Positions 34,580 to 43,671 of a DNA stretch of 64,000 nucleotides are shown here, one piece after another. The number at the start of each line of letters is the position of its first letter. Positions within the stretch are counted from its first letter, which is position 1. Source of the stretch: Bauldia sp965232525 (GTDB taxonomy: Bacteria > Pseudomonadota > Alphaproteobacteria > Rhizobiales > Kaistiaceae). The stretch covers positions 3,224,001 to 3,288,000 of the forward strand of contig NZ_OZ246980.1 in the NCBI RefSeq assembly GCF_965232525.1, read 5' to 3'. The notes under the pieces were generated by a model that did not search any database, was not told the origin of the DNA, and worked only from the letters and a program-made list of their open reading frames with translations. The position numbers were made by a program, and so were the translations under genes.

Positions 34580-35181
34580 CAGACGCCCTTCCCCGACTCG
34601 ACCTTGCGGACTTCGATCGACGTCGCCGGCGTCCGCGCGACCTGGGCCGCGACCGACTGGCGTTTCACGCCTTCCCGATGGCGCAGCGTCAGCACGATCG
34701 CGCCGACCATCGCGACCAGGAGCACGAGCCCCGCCGCCTGGAAGAAGTAGACGTAGCGGGTGTAGATCAAGAGACCGAGCGCCTCGGTGTTGGAGACGTC
34801 GGGAACCACCGGCGCCGCCGGTGCGGTCTCCGGCGCGAACACCCAACCACCGACGACCAGCAACAACTCGGCAAGCAACACGATCCCGATCAACGCGCCG
34901 ACCGGCAGGTAGTTGAGGAATCCCTGCCGCAGTTCGACGAAGTCGACGTCGAGCATCATCACCACGAACAGGAACAGTACCGCGACGGCGCCGACATAGA
35001 CCACGATCAGGATCATGCCGAGGAACTCGGCGCCGAGCAGCACGAACAGCCCCGCCGCGTTGACGAACGCGAGAATCAGGAAGAGGACCGAATGGACCGG
35101 GTTGCGCGCGCCGATTACCATCACCGCCGAAGCGACGGTGACGGCCGCGAACAGATAGAAGAAGAATGCGCTGAGAGCCAT
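34579..35181 (-). CDS. nuoJ: NADH-quinone oxidoreductase subunit J
   Basis: Five-helix membrane subunit of complex I, 200 residues. LSAFFFYLFAAVTVASAVMV opens the protein, and the conserved pi-bulge region AEFLGMILIVVYVGAVAVLF (about 51-70) and the VVMMLDVDFVEL loop follow. The C-terminal tail beyond the last helix is charged and variable. It is 75 bases after nuoI, the longest gap inside the nuo operon; I see no terminator or gene in that gap. Confidence 0.96.
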   Translation of the reverse strand: MALSAFFFYLFAAVTVASAVMVIGARNPVHSVLFLILAFVNAAGLFVLLGAEFLGMILIVVYVGAVAVLFLFVVMMLDVDFVELRQGFLNYLPVGALIGIVLLAELLLVVGGWVFAPETAPAAPVVPDVSNTEALGLLIYTRYVYFFQAAGLVLLVAMVGAIVLTLRHREGVKRQSVAAQVARTPATSIEVRKVESGKGV

Positions 35182-35256
35182 TATCGTTGCGTCATCCGGA
35201 CGTTTGTCGGCCCGACCGCCGGTTTCTTAGTCATTTGCCCCGCCCCCGTCCATGGG

Positions 35257-35754
35257 TCATCTGTGCTCGGCGTCGGCGGCGATATTGGCGGCGATTTCCC
35301 GCTCCCAGCGATCGCCATTCGCCAGTAGCTTGTCCTTGTCGTAGTAGAGTTCTTCGCGGGTTTCGGTGGCGAATTCGAAGTTCGGACCCTCGACAATCGC
35401 ATCCACCGGACAGGCCTCCTGGCAGAAGCCGCAATAGATGCACTTGACCATGTCGATGTCATAGCGGGTCGTGCGACGCGTACCGTCATTGCGGCGCGGT
35501 CCCGCTTCGATGGTGATCGCTTGAGCCGGGCAGATCGCCTCGCAGAGCTTGCAGGCAATGCACCGCTCCTCGCCGTTCGGATAGCGGCGCAACGCATGCT
35601 CGCCACGGAAGCGCGGACTGACCGGCCCCTTCTCAAAGGGATAGTTCACCGTCGCCTTGCGACCGAAGAAGTACCCCATCGACAGAAAGAAGGCCGAGAC
35701 GAACTCGGTGAGGAACAGCGACCGGGCGGCCTGTCCGACGTTCACGTTACGCAC
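35257..35754 (-). CDS. nuoI: NADH-quinone oxidoreductase subunit I
   Basis: Peripheral-arm subunit carrying clusters N6a and N6b. The 165 residues have two 4Fe-4S motifs, CIACKLCEAICP (about 69-80) and CIYCGFCQEACP (about 108-119). An amphipathic N-terminal helix AARSLFLTEFVSAFFLSMGY anchors it on the membrane arm. The start is GTG at 35754, overlapping nuoH by eight bases; a second GTG at 35745 is equally possible. Confidence 0.97.
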   Translation of the reverse strand: MRNVNVGQAARSLFLTEFVSAFFLSMGYFFGRKATVNYPFEKGPVSPRFRGEHALRRYPNGEERCIACKLCEAICPAQAITIEAGPRRNDGTRRTTRYDIDMVKCIYCGFCQEACPVDAIVEGPNFEFATETREELYYDKDKLLANGDRWEREIAANIAADAEHR

Positions 35755-36793
35755 TCCATCCAGTGATCTGAAGAACCGCGGCGACGGCGACGACCATGAA
35801 CAGCGAGATCGGCAGGAACACCTTCCAGCCGAGGCGCATCAACTGGTCGAAGCGATAGCGGGGCACGAACGCCTTCACCATGGCGAACATGAAGAAGACC
35901 AGGCTGACCTTGAGGACGAACCAGATAACCCCCGGTACCCAGTTGAACGGAACGACATCGATCGGCGGCAGCCAGCCGCCCATGAACAGGATGGTCGTCA
36001 ACGCGCACATCAGGACGATGGCGACATATTCGCCGAGCATGAACAGCATGTACGGCGTCGACGAGTATTCGACCATGAACCCGGCGACCAGCTCCGACTC
36101 CGCTTCCGGGAGGTCGAAGGGCGGCCGGTTGGTTTCGGCCAGCGCGGAAATGAAGAAGATGACGAACATCGGAAACAGGACGAGCCAATGCCAGTCGAGG
36201 AAGCTGTTGGGCAGGCCGAACCGCGTGCCGAGGCCTTCCGACTGAGAAAGGACGATGTCGGTCAGGTTCAGCGAACCGACGCACAGCAGCACCGTGATGA
36301 TGACGAAGCCGATCGAGACTTCGTAGGACACCATCTGCGCCGCCGAGCGAAGAGCGCCGAGGAACGGATATTTCGAGTTGGATGCCCAGCCGGCCATGAT
36401 GATGCCGTAGACGCCGAGCGAGGAGATCGCGAAGATGTAGAGGATGCCGACATTGATGTCGGCGATCACCCAGCCCGCCGCGACCGGCACCACGGCCCAG
36501 GCCGACAGCGCCAGCGTCGTCGTCACCAGCGGCGCGAGCAGGAACACACCCTTGTTGGCGCCGGACGGAATCACCGGCTCCTTGACGACGAATTTCAACA
36601 GGTCGGCGAAGGATTGGAGCAATCCCCAGGGGCCGACTACGTTCGGCCCCCGCCGCATCTGCACCGCCGCCCAGATTTTTCGGTCGGCGTAGAGCAGATA
36701 GGCGATGAACAGAAGCAGCACCGTCATCAGCAGAAAACTCTGCCCGACGATGATGGCGCCCGGCACCACGTAATCGCTGAAGAAGCCGCCCAT
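35747..36793 (-). CDS. nuoH: NADH-quinone oxidoreductase subunit H
   Basis: Membrane subunit that, with NuoB and NuoD, shapes the quinone-binding cavity. 348 residues with eight or nine helices and the highly conserved ADRKIWAAVQMRRGPNVVG (about 36-54), GWASNSKYPFLGALRSAAQM and the ETNRPPFDLPEAESELV loop (near 215-231), rich in the acidic residues that form the E-channel. It lies between nuoG and nuoI, four bases after nuoG. Confidence 0.97.
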   Translation of the reverse strand: MGGFFSDYVVPGAIIVGQSFLLMTVLLLFIAYLLYADRKIWAAVQMRRGPNVVGPWGLLQSFADLLKFVVKEPVIPSGANKGVFLLAPLVTTTLALSAWAVVPVAAGWVIADINVGILYIFAISSLGVYGIIMAGWASNSKYPFLGALRSAAQMVSYEVSIGFVIITVLLCVGSLNLTDIVLSQSEGLGTRFGLPNSFLDWHWLVLFPMFVIFFISALAETNRPPFDLPEAESELVAGFMVEYSSTPYMLFMLGEYVAIVLMCALTTILFMGGWLPPIDVVPFNWVPGVIWFVLKVSLVFFMFAMVKAFVPRYRFDQLMRLGWKVFLPISLFMVVAVAAVLQITGWSA

Positions 36794-36797
36794 GCCG

Positions 36798-38891
36798 CTA
36801 CTCCGCCGCGTCCGCCAAGCGCCCGGCGGCGAGTGCCGAACACTCGGCCATCACCGCCGACGAGCGGGCGATCGGATTGGTGAGGTAGAAGTCCTCGACG
36901 GCCAGACCGAACGGCTCCGACGAGGCCCTGCCGTCGCGTTTTGCCAGCGCTACCACGTCGTCGATCGACCCGGCCTCGATCTGATCGACCCGGCCGAGAT
37001 GCGGATAATCGCCGTAGAGCTTCGCCCGCAGCGCTGCCAGCGAGTCGAACGGCAGGGTCCGTTCCAGCACCCCGGACAGCGCCCGCAGGATGGCCCAGTC
37101 CTCGCGGGCGTCGCCCGGAGGAAACGCGGCGCGGGCAGTCATCTGGACCCGGCCTTCGGTGTTGACGAACGTCGCCGATTTTTCGGTGTAGGTCGCGGCC
37201 GGCAGGATCACGTCGGCGCGCTGCGCGCCGGCATCGCCGTGGGTGCCGATGTAGACAACGAAGGTTTCGCCGAGCGCGTCGACGGCAATCTCGTCCGCGC
37301 CGAGCAGGAACATCACGTCGTATTCGCCGGCCGCCGCCGACGCCACCATGCCGATGACGTCCTGGCCGCCCTCGCCGGGTACGAAGCCGATATCGAGACC
37401 GCCGACCCGCGCGGCAGCGGTGTGCAATACGGCGAGACCGTTCCAGCCCTCGTCACGGTCGCCGGTAACAGCAAGCTTCGCCGCCTGTGACAGTACGACG
37501 TCCCCGTCCGGACGGGCTAACGCCCCGTGTCCGACGATGATCAGCGGGCGCTTTGCCTCGGTCAGCTTCTGCGCGAACGGATGATCGCCGGCGACGACAG
37601 CGGCGAGCGTGTCGGGTCCGGCGCCGAGATAGTCGTAGTCGTAGGTCAGATCGACCTGTTCGCCGATGAGGCCGACAGGGATATCGCCGAGCCGCCAGCG
37701 GCCGCGGAGCCGCGCGTTGAGAACGGACGCTTCGTGACGGGGATTGGCACCGACAAACAGGATCGCGTCGGCGGCATCGATTCCGGCGACGGTCGGATTG
37801 AACAGATAGCTTGCCCGGCCGCGCGCCGGATCGAGTTTGGTGCCGTCCTGGCGACAGTCGAGATGAGGCGAGCCGATCGATGCCATCAGCAGCTTCAGCG
37901 CATACATCTCCTCGACCCCGGCGAGGTCGCCGGCGATCGCGGCGACCCGGTTGGGATCGACGCCGTTCAGTTTGTCGACGATCGCGGCGAAAGCTTCGGG
38001 CCACGCCACCGGCTCGAGCCGCCCGTTGCGACGCAGGTAAGGCCGGTCGAGGCGCTGAACGTCGAGCCCGTCCCAGACGAACCGCGTCTTGTCGGAAATC
38101 CACTCCTCGTTCACCGCATCGTTGGTGCGCGGCAGGATGCGCATCACCGAACGGCCGCGCGTATCGACCCGGATCGCCGATCCGACCGCGTCCATCACGT
38201 CGATGGATTCGGTCTTGGTCAGCTCCCACGGCCGCGCCTGGAAGGCGTAGGGCCGCGAGGTCAGCGCGCCGACCGGGCAGAGGTCGATGACGTTGCCCTG
38301 CAGCTCCGAGCTCATCGCGTGTTCGAGATAGGTGGTGATCTCCATGTCCTCGCCACGGCCCGTCGCGCCCAACTCGGGCACGCCGGCGACTTCGGCGGAG
38401 AACCGGACACAGCGGGTGCAGTGGATGCACCGGGTCATGATCGTCTTGACCAACGGCCCGATGTACTTGTCCTCCACCGCGCGCTTGTTCTCGAAGAACC
38501 GGCTGCCGTCGACGCCGTAGGCCATCGCCTGGTCCTGCAGATCGCACTCGCCGCCCTGGTCGCAGATCGGACAGTCGAGCGGGTGATTGATGAGCAGGAA
38601 CTCCATCACCCCTTCCCGCGCCTTCTTCACCATCTCCGACTTGGTGAACAGCTCCGGCGGCGCACCTTCCGGCCCCGGGCGCAGGTCGCGAACGTTCTGC
38701 GCGCACGAGGCGACCGGCTTGGGCGGTCCGCCCTTCACCTCGATCAGGCACATGCGGCAATTGCCGGCTATCGACAGGCGCTCGTGATAGCAAAAGCGCG
38801 GAATCTCGGCGCCGGCCGCCTCACACGCCTGGAGCAGCGTCAGCTCCGGCGGGACCTCGATTTCCTGACCGTCGACCTTGATGAGGGTCAT
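36798..38891 (-). CDS. nuoG: NADH-quinone oxidoreductase subunit G
   Basis: Iron-sulfur subunit of the peripheral arm, 697 residues, short as in other alphaproteobacteria and mitochondria. The [2Fe-2S] ligands lie in PRFCYHERLSIAGNCRMC and SCAQN (about 33-66). The His-Cys-ligated N5 cluster shows as HPLDCPICDQGGECDLQD, and a further 4Fe-4S motif as CIHCTRCVRF. A molybdopterin-oxidoreductase-like domain without a cofactor follows. The ATG at 38891 overlaps the stop of the small coiled-coil gene upstream (ATGA). Confidence 0.97.
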   Translation of the reverse strand: MTLIKVDGQEIEVPPELTLLQACEAAGAEIPRFCYHERLSIAGNCRMCLIEVKGGPPKPVASCAQNVRDLRPGPEGAPPELFTKSEMVKKAREGVMEFLLINHPLDCPICDQGGECDLQDQAMAYGVDGSRFFENKRAVEDKYIGPLVKTIMTRCIHCTRCVRFSAEVAGVPELGATGRGEDMEITTYLEHAMSSELQGNVIDLCPVGALTSRPYAFQARPWELTKTESIDVMDAVGSAIRVDTRGRSVMRILPRTNDAVNEEWISDKTRFVWDGLDVQRLDRPYLRRNGRLEPVAWPEAFAAIVDKLNGVDPNRVAAIAGDLAGVEEMYALKLLMASIGSPHLDCRQDGTKLDPARGRASYLFNPTVAGIDAADAILFVGANPRHEASVLNARLRGRWRLGDIPVGLIGEQVDLTYDYDYLGAGPDTLAAVVAGDHPFAQKLTEAKRPLIIVGHGALARPDGDVVLSQAAKLAVTGDRDEGWNGLAVLHTAAARVGGLDIGFVPGEGGQDVIGMVASAAAGEYDVMFLLGADEIAVDALGETFVVYIGTHGDAGAQRADVILPAATYTEKSATFVNTEGRVQMTARAAFPPGDAREDWAILRALSGVLERTLPFDSLAALRAKLYGDYPHLGRVDQIEAGSIDDVVALAKRDGRASSEPFGLAVEDFYLTNPIARSSAVMAECSALAAGRLADAAE

Positions 38892-39133
38892 CCAACACAG
38901 CCTTGGTGTGGTGTCTCGACAAGGTCGAGGCGTTTCACGATCCGCAATAGTCTCTCCTCGACCCGATCGATCCGGCGGTTGATCCCGATCACGGACATCT
39001 CTACCGCGGCCAGCCGCTCCTCGACGGCGGTGGCCCGAACCTTGAGATCGCGCACGTCTTCGCTCAGCCGGTCGACCTTTTCGTCGATCCGCCTGAGATA
39101 CGCCAGTACGAGGTTGTCGGGTTCGTCGGCCAT
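38888..39133 (-). CDS. small coiled-coil protein in the nuo operon (between nuoF and nuoG)
   Basis: 81 residues, almost entirely charged heptads: LVLAYLRRIDEKVDRLSEDV then VEERLAAVE and NRRIDRVEERL, so a parallel or antiparallel coiled coil is expected. There are no catalytic motifs or signal peptide, and one Cys near the end. It begins three bases after the nuoF stop and ends in an ATGA overlap with nuoG, so it is translated with complex I genes. Small proteins with a similar DNLVLAYLRRIDEK opening are, from memory, widespread and uncharacterised in alphaproteobacteria. It might be an accessory or assembly factor, or a passenger; nothing in the sequence decides this. Confidence 0.72.
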   Translation of the reverse strand: MADEPDNLVLAYLRRIDEKVDRLSEDVRDLKVRATAVEERLAAVEMSVIGINRRIDRVEERLLRIVKRLDLVETPHQGCVG

Positions 39134-39136
39134 GCC

Positions 39137-40432
39137 TTACTCCGCCGCCTCGACCATCGGCGCCGACCTCGCTGCGTAGTCGTCGATCCGCTCCTCGATC
39201 ACATGCCGGAAATGCCGGATCAGTCCCTGCACGGGCCACGCCGCCGCGTCACCGAGCGCACAGATCGTGTGGCCCTCGACCTGGTAAGTCACCTGGAGCA
39301 GCATATCGATCTCGCGCTTTTCGGCGCGTCCCTCGGCCATGCGCTCCAGGACCCGCCACATCCAGCCGGTGCCCTCGCGGCACGGGGTGCACTGACCGCA
39401 GCTTTCGTGCTTGTAGAAATAGGAGAGCCGGGCGATGGCGCGGATGATGTCGGTCGACTTGTCCATGACGATGACCGCCGCCGTCCCCAAGCCCGACTTG
39501 AGGTCCTTCAGCGTGTCGAAATCCATCGACAGATCGTCGCATTGCGACGCCGGCAGGCACGGCACCGAGGCGCCGCCGGGGATCACCGCGAGCAGATTGT
39601 CCCAGCCGCCGCGGACACCGCCACAGTGCTTTTCGATGAGCTCGCGCAGATCGATGCCCATCTCCTCCTCGACGGTGCACGGCTTGTCGACGTGGCCGGA
39701 GATGCAAAAGAGCTTGGTGCCGGTGTTCTTTGGCTTGCCGAGACCGGCAAACCACGCCGACCCGCGTCGCAGGATCGCCGGTGCGACCGCTATCGACTCG
39801 ACGTTGTTGACCGTCGTCGGGCAGCCATAGACGCCGACGCTCGCCGGGAATGGCGGCTTCAGCCGCGGCATGCCCTTCTTGCCCTCCAGCGACTCCAAGA
39901 GCGCCGTCTCCTCGCCGCAGATATACGCCCCGGCGCCGTGGTGGACGATGATGTCGAAGTCCCAGCCGTTCTTGTTGTTCTTGCCGATCAGGTTCGCCTC
40001 ATAGGCCTGATCGACCGCCGCTTGCAGATGTTCACGCTCGCGGATGAATTCGCCGCGCACATAGATGATCGCGGTGTGCGCGCCCATGGCGAAGCCGGCG
40101 ACCAGGCACCCCTCGACCAGCGTGTGCGGATCGTGCCGCATGATCTCCCGGTCCTTGCAGGTACCGGGTTCGGATTCGTCTGCGTTGACCACCAGATAAG
40201 CCGGCCGGCCGTCGCTCTCCTTCGGCATGAACGACCACTTGAGGCCGGTAGGGAAGCCTGCGCCGCCGCGGCCGCGCAGGCCCGACGCCTTGATCTCGTC
40301 GATGATCCCGTCGCGACCTTTTTCCAGCAGCGCCTTGGTGTTGTCCCACTGGCCGCGCGCCATCGCGCCCTTCAGGCCCCAGTCATGGAGCCCGTAGAGA
40401 TTGGTGAAGATCCGGTCCTTGTCGCTCAGCAT
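39137..40432 (-). CDS. nuoF: NADH-quinone oxidoreductase subunit F
   Basis: NADH-binding subunit with FMN and cluster N3, 431 residues. The FMN/NADH site motifs are GRGGAGFPTGLKWSFMP (about 53-69) and GAGAYICGEETALLESLEG (about 165-183). The cluster ligands are in ESCGQCTPCREGT (about 350) with a fourth Cys in TICALGDAAAW. The C-terminal tail is rich in Arg and Ala. It is flanked directly by the two small coiled-coil genes (gaps of three and four bases). Confidence 0.98.
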   Translation of the reverse strand: MLSDKDRIFTNLYGLHDWGLKGAMARGQWDNTKALLEKGRDGIIDEIKASGLRGRGGAGFPTGLKWSFMPKESDGRPAYLVVNADESEPGTCKDREIMRHDPHTLVEGCLVAGFAMGAHTAIIYVRGEFIREREHLQAAVDQAYEANLIGKNNKNGWDFDIIVHHGAGAYICGEETALLESLEGKKGMPRLKPPFPASVGVYGCPTTVNNVESIAVAPAILRRGSAWFAGLGKPKNTGTKLFCISGHVDKPCTVEEEMGIDLRELIEKHCGGVRGGWDNLLAVIPGGASVPCLPASQCDDLSMDFDTLKDLKSGLGTAAVIVMDKSTDIIRAIARLSYFYKHESCGQCTPCREGTGWMWRVLERMAEGRAEKREIDMLLQVTYQVEGHTICALGDAAAWPVQGLIRHFRHVIEERIDDYAARSAPMVEAAE

Positions 40433-40436
40433 GGCG

Positions 40437-40670
40437 TCACTTCACCGTTGCATCCACCGAGTCCAAGCGCCGTTCGATCCGCTCGACCCTTCGTTCGATT
40501 CCAACCGGCGGCGGCACCACGTCCGGCCGGGCGGCTCGCGCATCCGCGAGTTCCGATCGGATGGCCGATAACTCCATCCTGATTTCGGCGACCTCCGACT
40601 CCAGATCGGTCAGGCGCACCTGCAGCGCCCGGATCATCTCGTCGACAAGCTGGCTCATGACCTCAGCCAT
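40437..40670 (-). CDS. small coiled-coil protein in the nuo operon (between nuoE and nuoF)
   Basis: 77 residues with two helical blocks (residues 5-45 and 55-77) split by a PDVVPPPVG hinge. The first has heptads in LVDEMIRALQVRLTDLESEV. The second, ERRVERIERRLDSVD, resembles the NRRIDRVEERL...RLDLVE part of the other small nuo-operon protein, so the two may be related. Its ATG overlaps the end of nuoE by eight bases and its stop lies four bases before nuoF. No domain of known function is visible. The compact, in-operon spacing and the heptad pattern argue for a real gene. Confidence 0.68.
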   Translation of the reverse strand: MAEVMSQLVDEMIRALQVRLTDLESEVAEIRMELSAIRSELADARAARPDVVPPPVGIERRVERIERRLDSVDATVK

Positions 40671-41313
40671 TGTCGGCCTCCGTCACCGGGGTTGCGGCAC
40701 CCTTTGTCTCAGTCCCGATCTCCGCGAGCGTGGTCGGCCCGCTGACCGGCGCGGAGAAGGCGCGCTCGATCTGGGGGCCCGGCTTGACCGGTTTCCCGGC
40801 CGCGAGATCGTCGAGCAATTGTTCGAGGCTCTCCGCGGTCAGGTCCTCGAATGTGTCGGCGCCGATCTGGACCAGGGGCGCGTTGACGCAGGCGCCGAGG
40901 CACTCGACCTCCTCCCACGAAAACGCGCCGTCATCGGACAACCGATGTTGGTCCGGGCTGATCCGGCGGCTGCACACGTCCTTGATCGCGTCGGAGCCGC
41001 GCAGCCAGCACGGCGTCGTCCCGCAGACCTGAAGATGCGCGATCGCACCGACCGGTTCGAGCTGGAACATGGTGTAGAACGTCGCCACCTCGAGTACCCG
41101 AATCTTGGGCATGTCGAGCATCGCCGACACAACCTCGATCGCCGGTTCGGTCACCCAACCTTCCTGCTCCTGCGCCCGCCACAGCAACGCGATCACCGCG
41201 GACGCCTGCCGGCCCTCCGGATATTTCGCGATTTCGGTCTTCGCCCACGCGACGTTCTCGTCGGTGAAGGCGAAGCTCTCCGGCTGTTGCTCGGCAAGGC
41301 GGCGCACGGCCAT
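40663..41313 (-). CDS. nuoE: NADH-quinone oxidoreductase subunit E
   Basis: Thioredoxin-fold [2Fe-2S] subunit (cluster N1a), 216 residues. The four ligands lie in VCGTTPCWLRGS (about 95-106) and ECLGACVNAP (about 137-146). The last 40 residues (after AAGKPVKPGPQIER) are a low-complexity Ala/Thr/Pro extension not needed for the fold, as in several alphaproteobacteria. The ATG at 41313 shares one base with the nuoD stop (TAATG). Confidence 0.97.
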   Translation of the reverse strand: MAVRRLAEQQPESFAFTDENVAWAKTEIAKYPEGRQASAVIALLWRAQEQEGWVTEPAIEVVSAMLDMPKIRVLEVATFYTMFQLEPVGAIAHLQVCGTTPCWLRGSDAIKDVCSRRISPDQHRLSDDGAFSWEEVECLGACVNAPLVQIGADTFEDLTAESLEQLLDDLAAGKPVKPGPQIERAFSAPVSGPTTLAEIGTETKGAATPVTEADNG

Positions 41314-42503
41314 TAGCGGTCGACCTCCCCGAAGACGATATCCAGCGACCCGAGGATCGCCGAGACGTCGGCGAGCATGTGGCCGCGGCACATGTGGTCC
41401 ATCGCCGCCAGATGCGGGAAGCCTGGCGCGCGGAGTTTGCACCGGTAAGGCTTGTTCGACCCGTCCGACACCAGATAGACGCCGAACTCGCCCTTGGGCG
41501 CCTCGACCGCCGCATACACCTCGCCGGCCGGCACGTGATAGCCCTCGGTGTAGAGCTTGAAGTGATGGATCAGCGCTTCCATCGAGCGCTTCATCTCGCC
41601 GCGTTTCGGCGGGACGATCTTGCCATCGACCGAGGCAACCGGGCCCTTGCCGGAATCCTGGTTCAGCTTCTCCACGCACTGCTTCATGATCTTGGTCGCC
41701 TGCCGCATCTCCTCCATGCGGATGAGATAGCGGTCGTAACAGTCGCCGTTCTTGCCGATCGGAATGTCGAAATCCATCTCCGGGTAACATTCATAGGGCT
41801 GCGCCTTGCGCAGGTCCCAGGCCGCCCCTGAGCCGCGGACCATCACCCCGGAGAAGCCCCACTTCCACGCCTCTTCGAGGCTGATGACGCCAATGTCGAC
41901 ATTACGCTGCTTGAAGATGCGGTTGTCGGTGAGCAGTCCCTCGATGTCGTCGCAGACCTTGAGGAACGGGTCGCAGAACGCGCCGATGTCGTCGATCAGT
42001 TCTTGCGGCAGGTCCTGATGGACGCCGCCCGGCCGGAAGTAGGCCGCATGCAGCCGGCTGCCGCTCGCCCGCTCGTAGAACACCATCAGCTTTTCGCGCT
42101 CCTCGAACCCCCACAAAGGCGGGGTCAGGGCGCCGACATCCATCGCCTGGGTGGTGACGTTGAGGAGGTGCGAGAGCAGGCGGCCGATCTCGCAGAAGAG
42201 AACCCGGATCAACTGACCGCGGCGCGGCACCTCGATGTCCAGCAGCCGCTCGACCGCCAACGCGAAGGCGTGCTCCTGGTTCATTGGCGCCACGTAGTCG
42301 AGCCGGTCGAAATACGGCACCGCCTGCAGATAGGTCTTGTGCTCGATCAGCTTCTCGGTGCCGCGATGGAGCAGACCGATATGCGGATCGACGCGCTCGA
42401 CGATCTCACCGTCGAGTTCGAGCACCAGCCGCAAAACACCATGCGCCGCCGGGTGTTGCGGTCCGAAGTTGATGTTGAAGTTGCGGACTTCTGTTTCAGC
42501 CAT
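41313..42503 (-). CDS. nuoD: NADH-quinone oxidoreductase subunit D
   Basis: 49-kDa-type subunit forming the quinone-reduction site with NuoB, 396 residues. Conserved stretches are NFGPQHPAAHGVLRLVLELD (about 12-31), which carries the site His residues, HIGLLHRGTEKL, and near the C-terminus DVSAILGSLDIVFGEVDR with the invariant DR end. NuoC and NuoD are separate genes here, unlike the fused NuoCD of E. coli. Five bases follow nuoC. Confidence 0.98.
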   Translation of the reverse strand: MAETEVRNFNINFGPQHPAAHGVLRLVLELDGEIVERVDPHIGLLHRGTEKLIEHKTYLQAVPYFDRLDYVAPMNQEHAFALAVERLLDIEVPRRGQLIRVLFCEIGRLLSHLLNVTTQAMDVGALTPPLWGFEEREKLMVFYERASGSRLHAAYFRPGGVHQDLPQELIDDIGAFCDPFLKVCDDIEGLLTDNRIFKQRNVDIGVISLEEAWKWGFSGVMVRGSGAAWDLRKAQPYECYPEMDFDIPIGKNGDCYDRYLIRMEEMRQATKIMKQCVEKLNQDSGKGPVASVDGKIVPPKRGEMKRSMEALIHHFKLYTEGYHVPAGEVYAAVEAPKGEFGVYLVSDGSNKPYRCKLRAPGFPHLAAMDHMCRGHMLADVSAILGSLDIVFGEVDR

Positions 42504-42508
42504 GAGGG

Positions 42509-43108
42509 TCAGTGCGCCTTCTCGTCACCAGGAAGTACGTAGTCCGTTCCCTCCCAGGGCGACTCGAAATCGAAGTCGCGGAACTGTTGTGCCAGCCGCA
42601 CCGGCTCGTACACGACCCGTTTCTGTTCGTCGTCGTAGCGCACCTCGACAAATCCGGTCAGCGGAAAATCCTTGCGCAGCGGATACCCCTCGAAGCCGTA
42701 GTCGGTGAGGATGCGGCGCAGGTCCGGGTGGCCGGCGAAAAGCACGCCGTAGAAGTCGTACGCCTCCCGTTCGAACCAGTCAGCGCCGGGATAGACCGAT
42801 GCGATCGAAGCGACCGGCGTCGCCTCATCGGTCGCCAGCTTGAGGCGGATGCGGGCGTTCTGACGCGGCGACATCAGGTGGTAGACGATGTCGAAGCGCT
42901 TTTCGCGGGCCGGCCAGTCGACCCCGCAGATATCGATCAGGTTGACGAAGCCGAGCCTCGGATCGTCGTAGAGGAACTTGACCAGCGGCAGGATCTCGCC
43001 GGGCACGATCGAGAGCGTCAGTTCGCCATAGGCGATATGCCAATCGACAATGGCGTCCGACCGCTCCGAGGCGATGTACTCGGCGATATCCCGCAGTGTT
43101 TCGTCCAT
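42509..43108 (-). CDS. nuoC: NADH-quinone oxidoreductase subunit C
   Basis: 30-kDa-type subunit of the peripheral arm, 199 residues. The family signature is ERE-AYDFYGVLFAGHPDLRRILTDYGFEGYPLRKDFPLTG, seen at about 115-153, here with FEREAYDFYGV. It has no cofactor and supports the NuoD interface. The ATG at 43108 is chosen for family length; upstream the frame runs into nuoB. Gap to nuoB is 14 bases. Confidence 0.97.
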   Translation of the reverse strand: MDETLRDIAEYIASERSDAIVDWHIAYGELTLSIVPGEILPLVKFLYDDPRLGFVNLIDICGVDWPAREKRFDIVYHLMSPRQNARIRLKLATDEATPVASIASVYPGADWFEREAYDFYGVLFAGHPDLRRILTDYGFEGYPLRKDFPLTGFVEVRYDDEQKRVVYEPVRLAQQFRDFDFESPWEGTDYVLPGDEKAH

Positions 43109-43122
43109 GGGTCTGCCGCGGC

Positions 43123-43671
43123 CTAACGCTCGATTGTTCCGGTGCGCCGGATCTTCTTCTGCAGAAGCAGCACCCCGTAGAGCAATGCCTCCGCCGTCGG
43201 TGGGCAACCCGGAACGTAGATATCCACGGGGACAATGCGGTCGCAGCCCCGCACCACCGAATAGGAATAGTGATAGTAGCCGCCGCCATTGGCGCACGAG
43301 CCCATCGAGATCACGTAACGCGGTTCCGGCATCTGGTCGTAGACCTTGCGCAGCGCCGGCGCCATTTTGTTGGTCAACGTGCCGGCCACAACCATAACGT
43401 CCGATTGCCGCGGAGAGGCCCGCGGCGCAAAGCCGAATCGTTCGGCGTCGTAGCGCGGCATCGACATCTGCATCATTTCGACCGCGCAGCAGGCAAGCCC
43501 GAACGTCATCCACATCAGCGAACCGGTCCGGGCCCAGTTGACCAAGTCATCGGTCGAGGTGACCAGAAAGCCCTTGTCGGCGAGCTCGTTATTGACCTCG
43601 AGGAAGAACGGGTCTTCCGCCGGCGGCACCTGACCGTCCGCGGCGGGCCGACTGGGTGCGCTCAATCCCAT
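43123..43671 (-). CDS. nuoB: NADH-quinone oxidoreductase subunit B
   Basis: PSST-type subunit carrying cluster N2, the electron donor to quinone. The 182 residues have the tandem-cysteine motif FGLACCAVEMM (about 58-68), SMGSCANGGG (about 120-129) and VPGCPPTAEALLYG (about 150-163), which supply the four ligands. A 40-residue N-terminal extension precedes the domain, as in related bacteria. It overlaps nuoA by ten bases. Confidence 0.98.
   Translation of the reverse strand: MGLSAPSRPAADGQVPPAEDPFFLEVNNELADKGFLVTSTDDLVNWARTGSLMWMTFGLACCAVEMMQMSMPRYDAERFGFAPRASPRQSDVMVVAGTLTNKMAPALRKVYDQMPEPRYVISMGSCANGGGYYHYSYSVVRGCDRIVPVDIYVPGCPPTAEALLYGVLLLQKKIRRTGTIER

Noticed and set aside
37527..39179. 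550-codon plus-strand frame opposite nuoG
   Set aside because: Antisense of a well-supported complex I gene; no start context and no domain.
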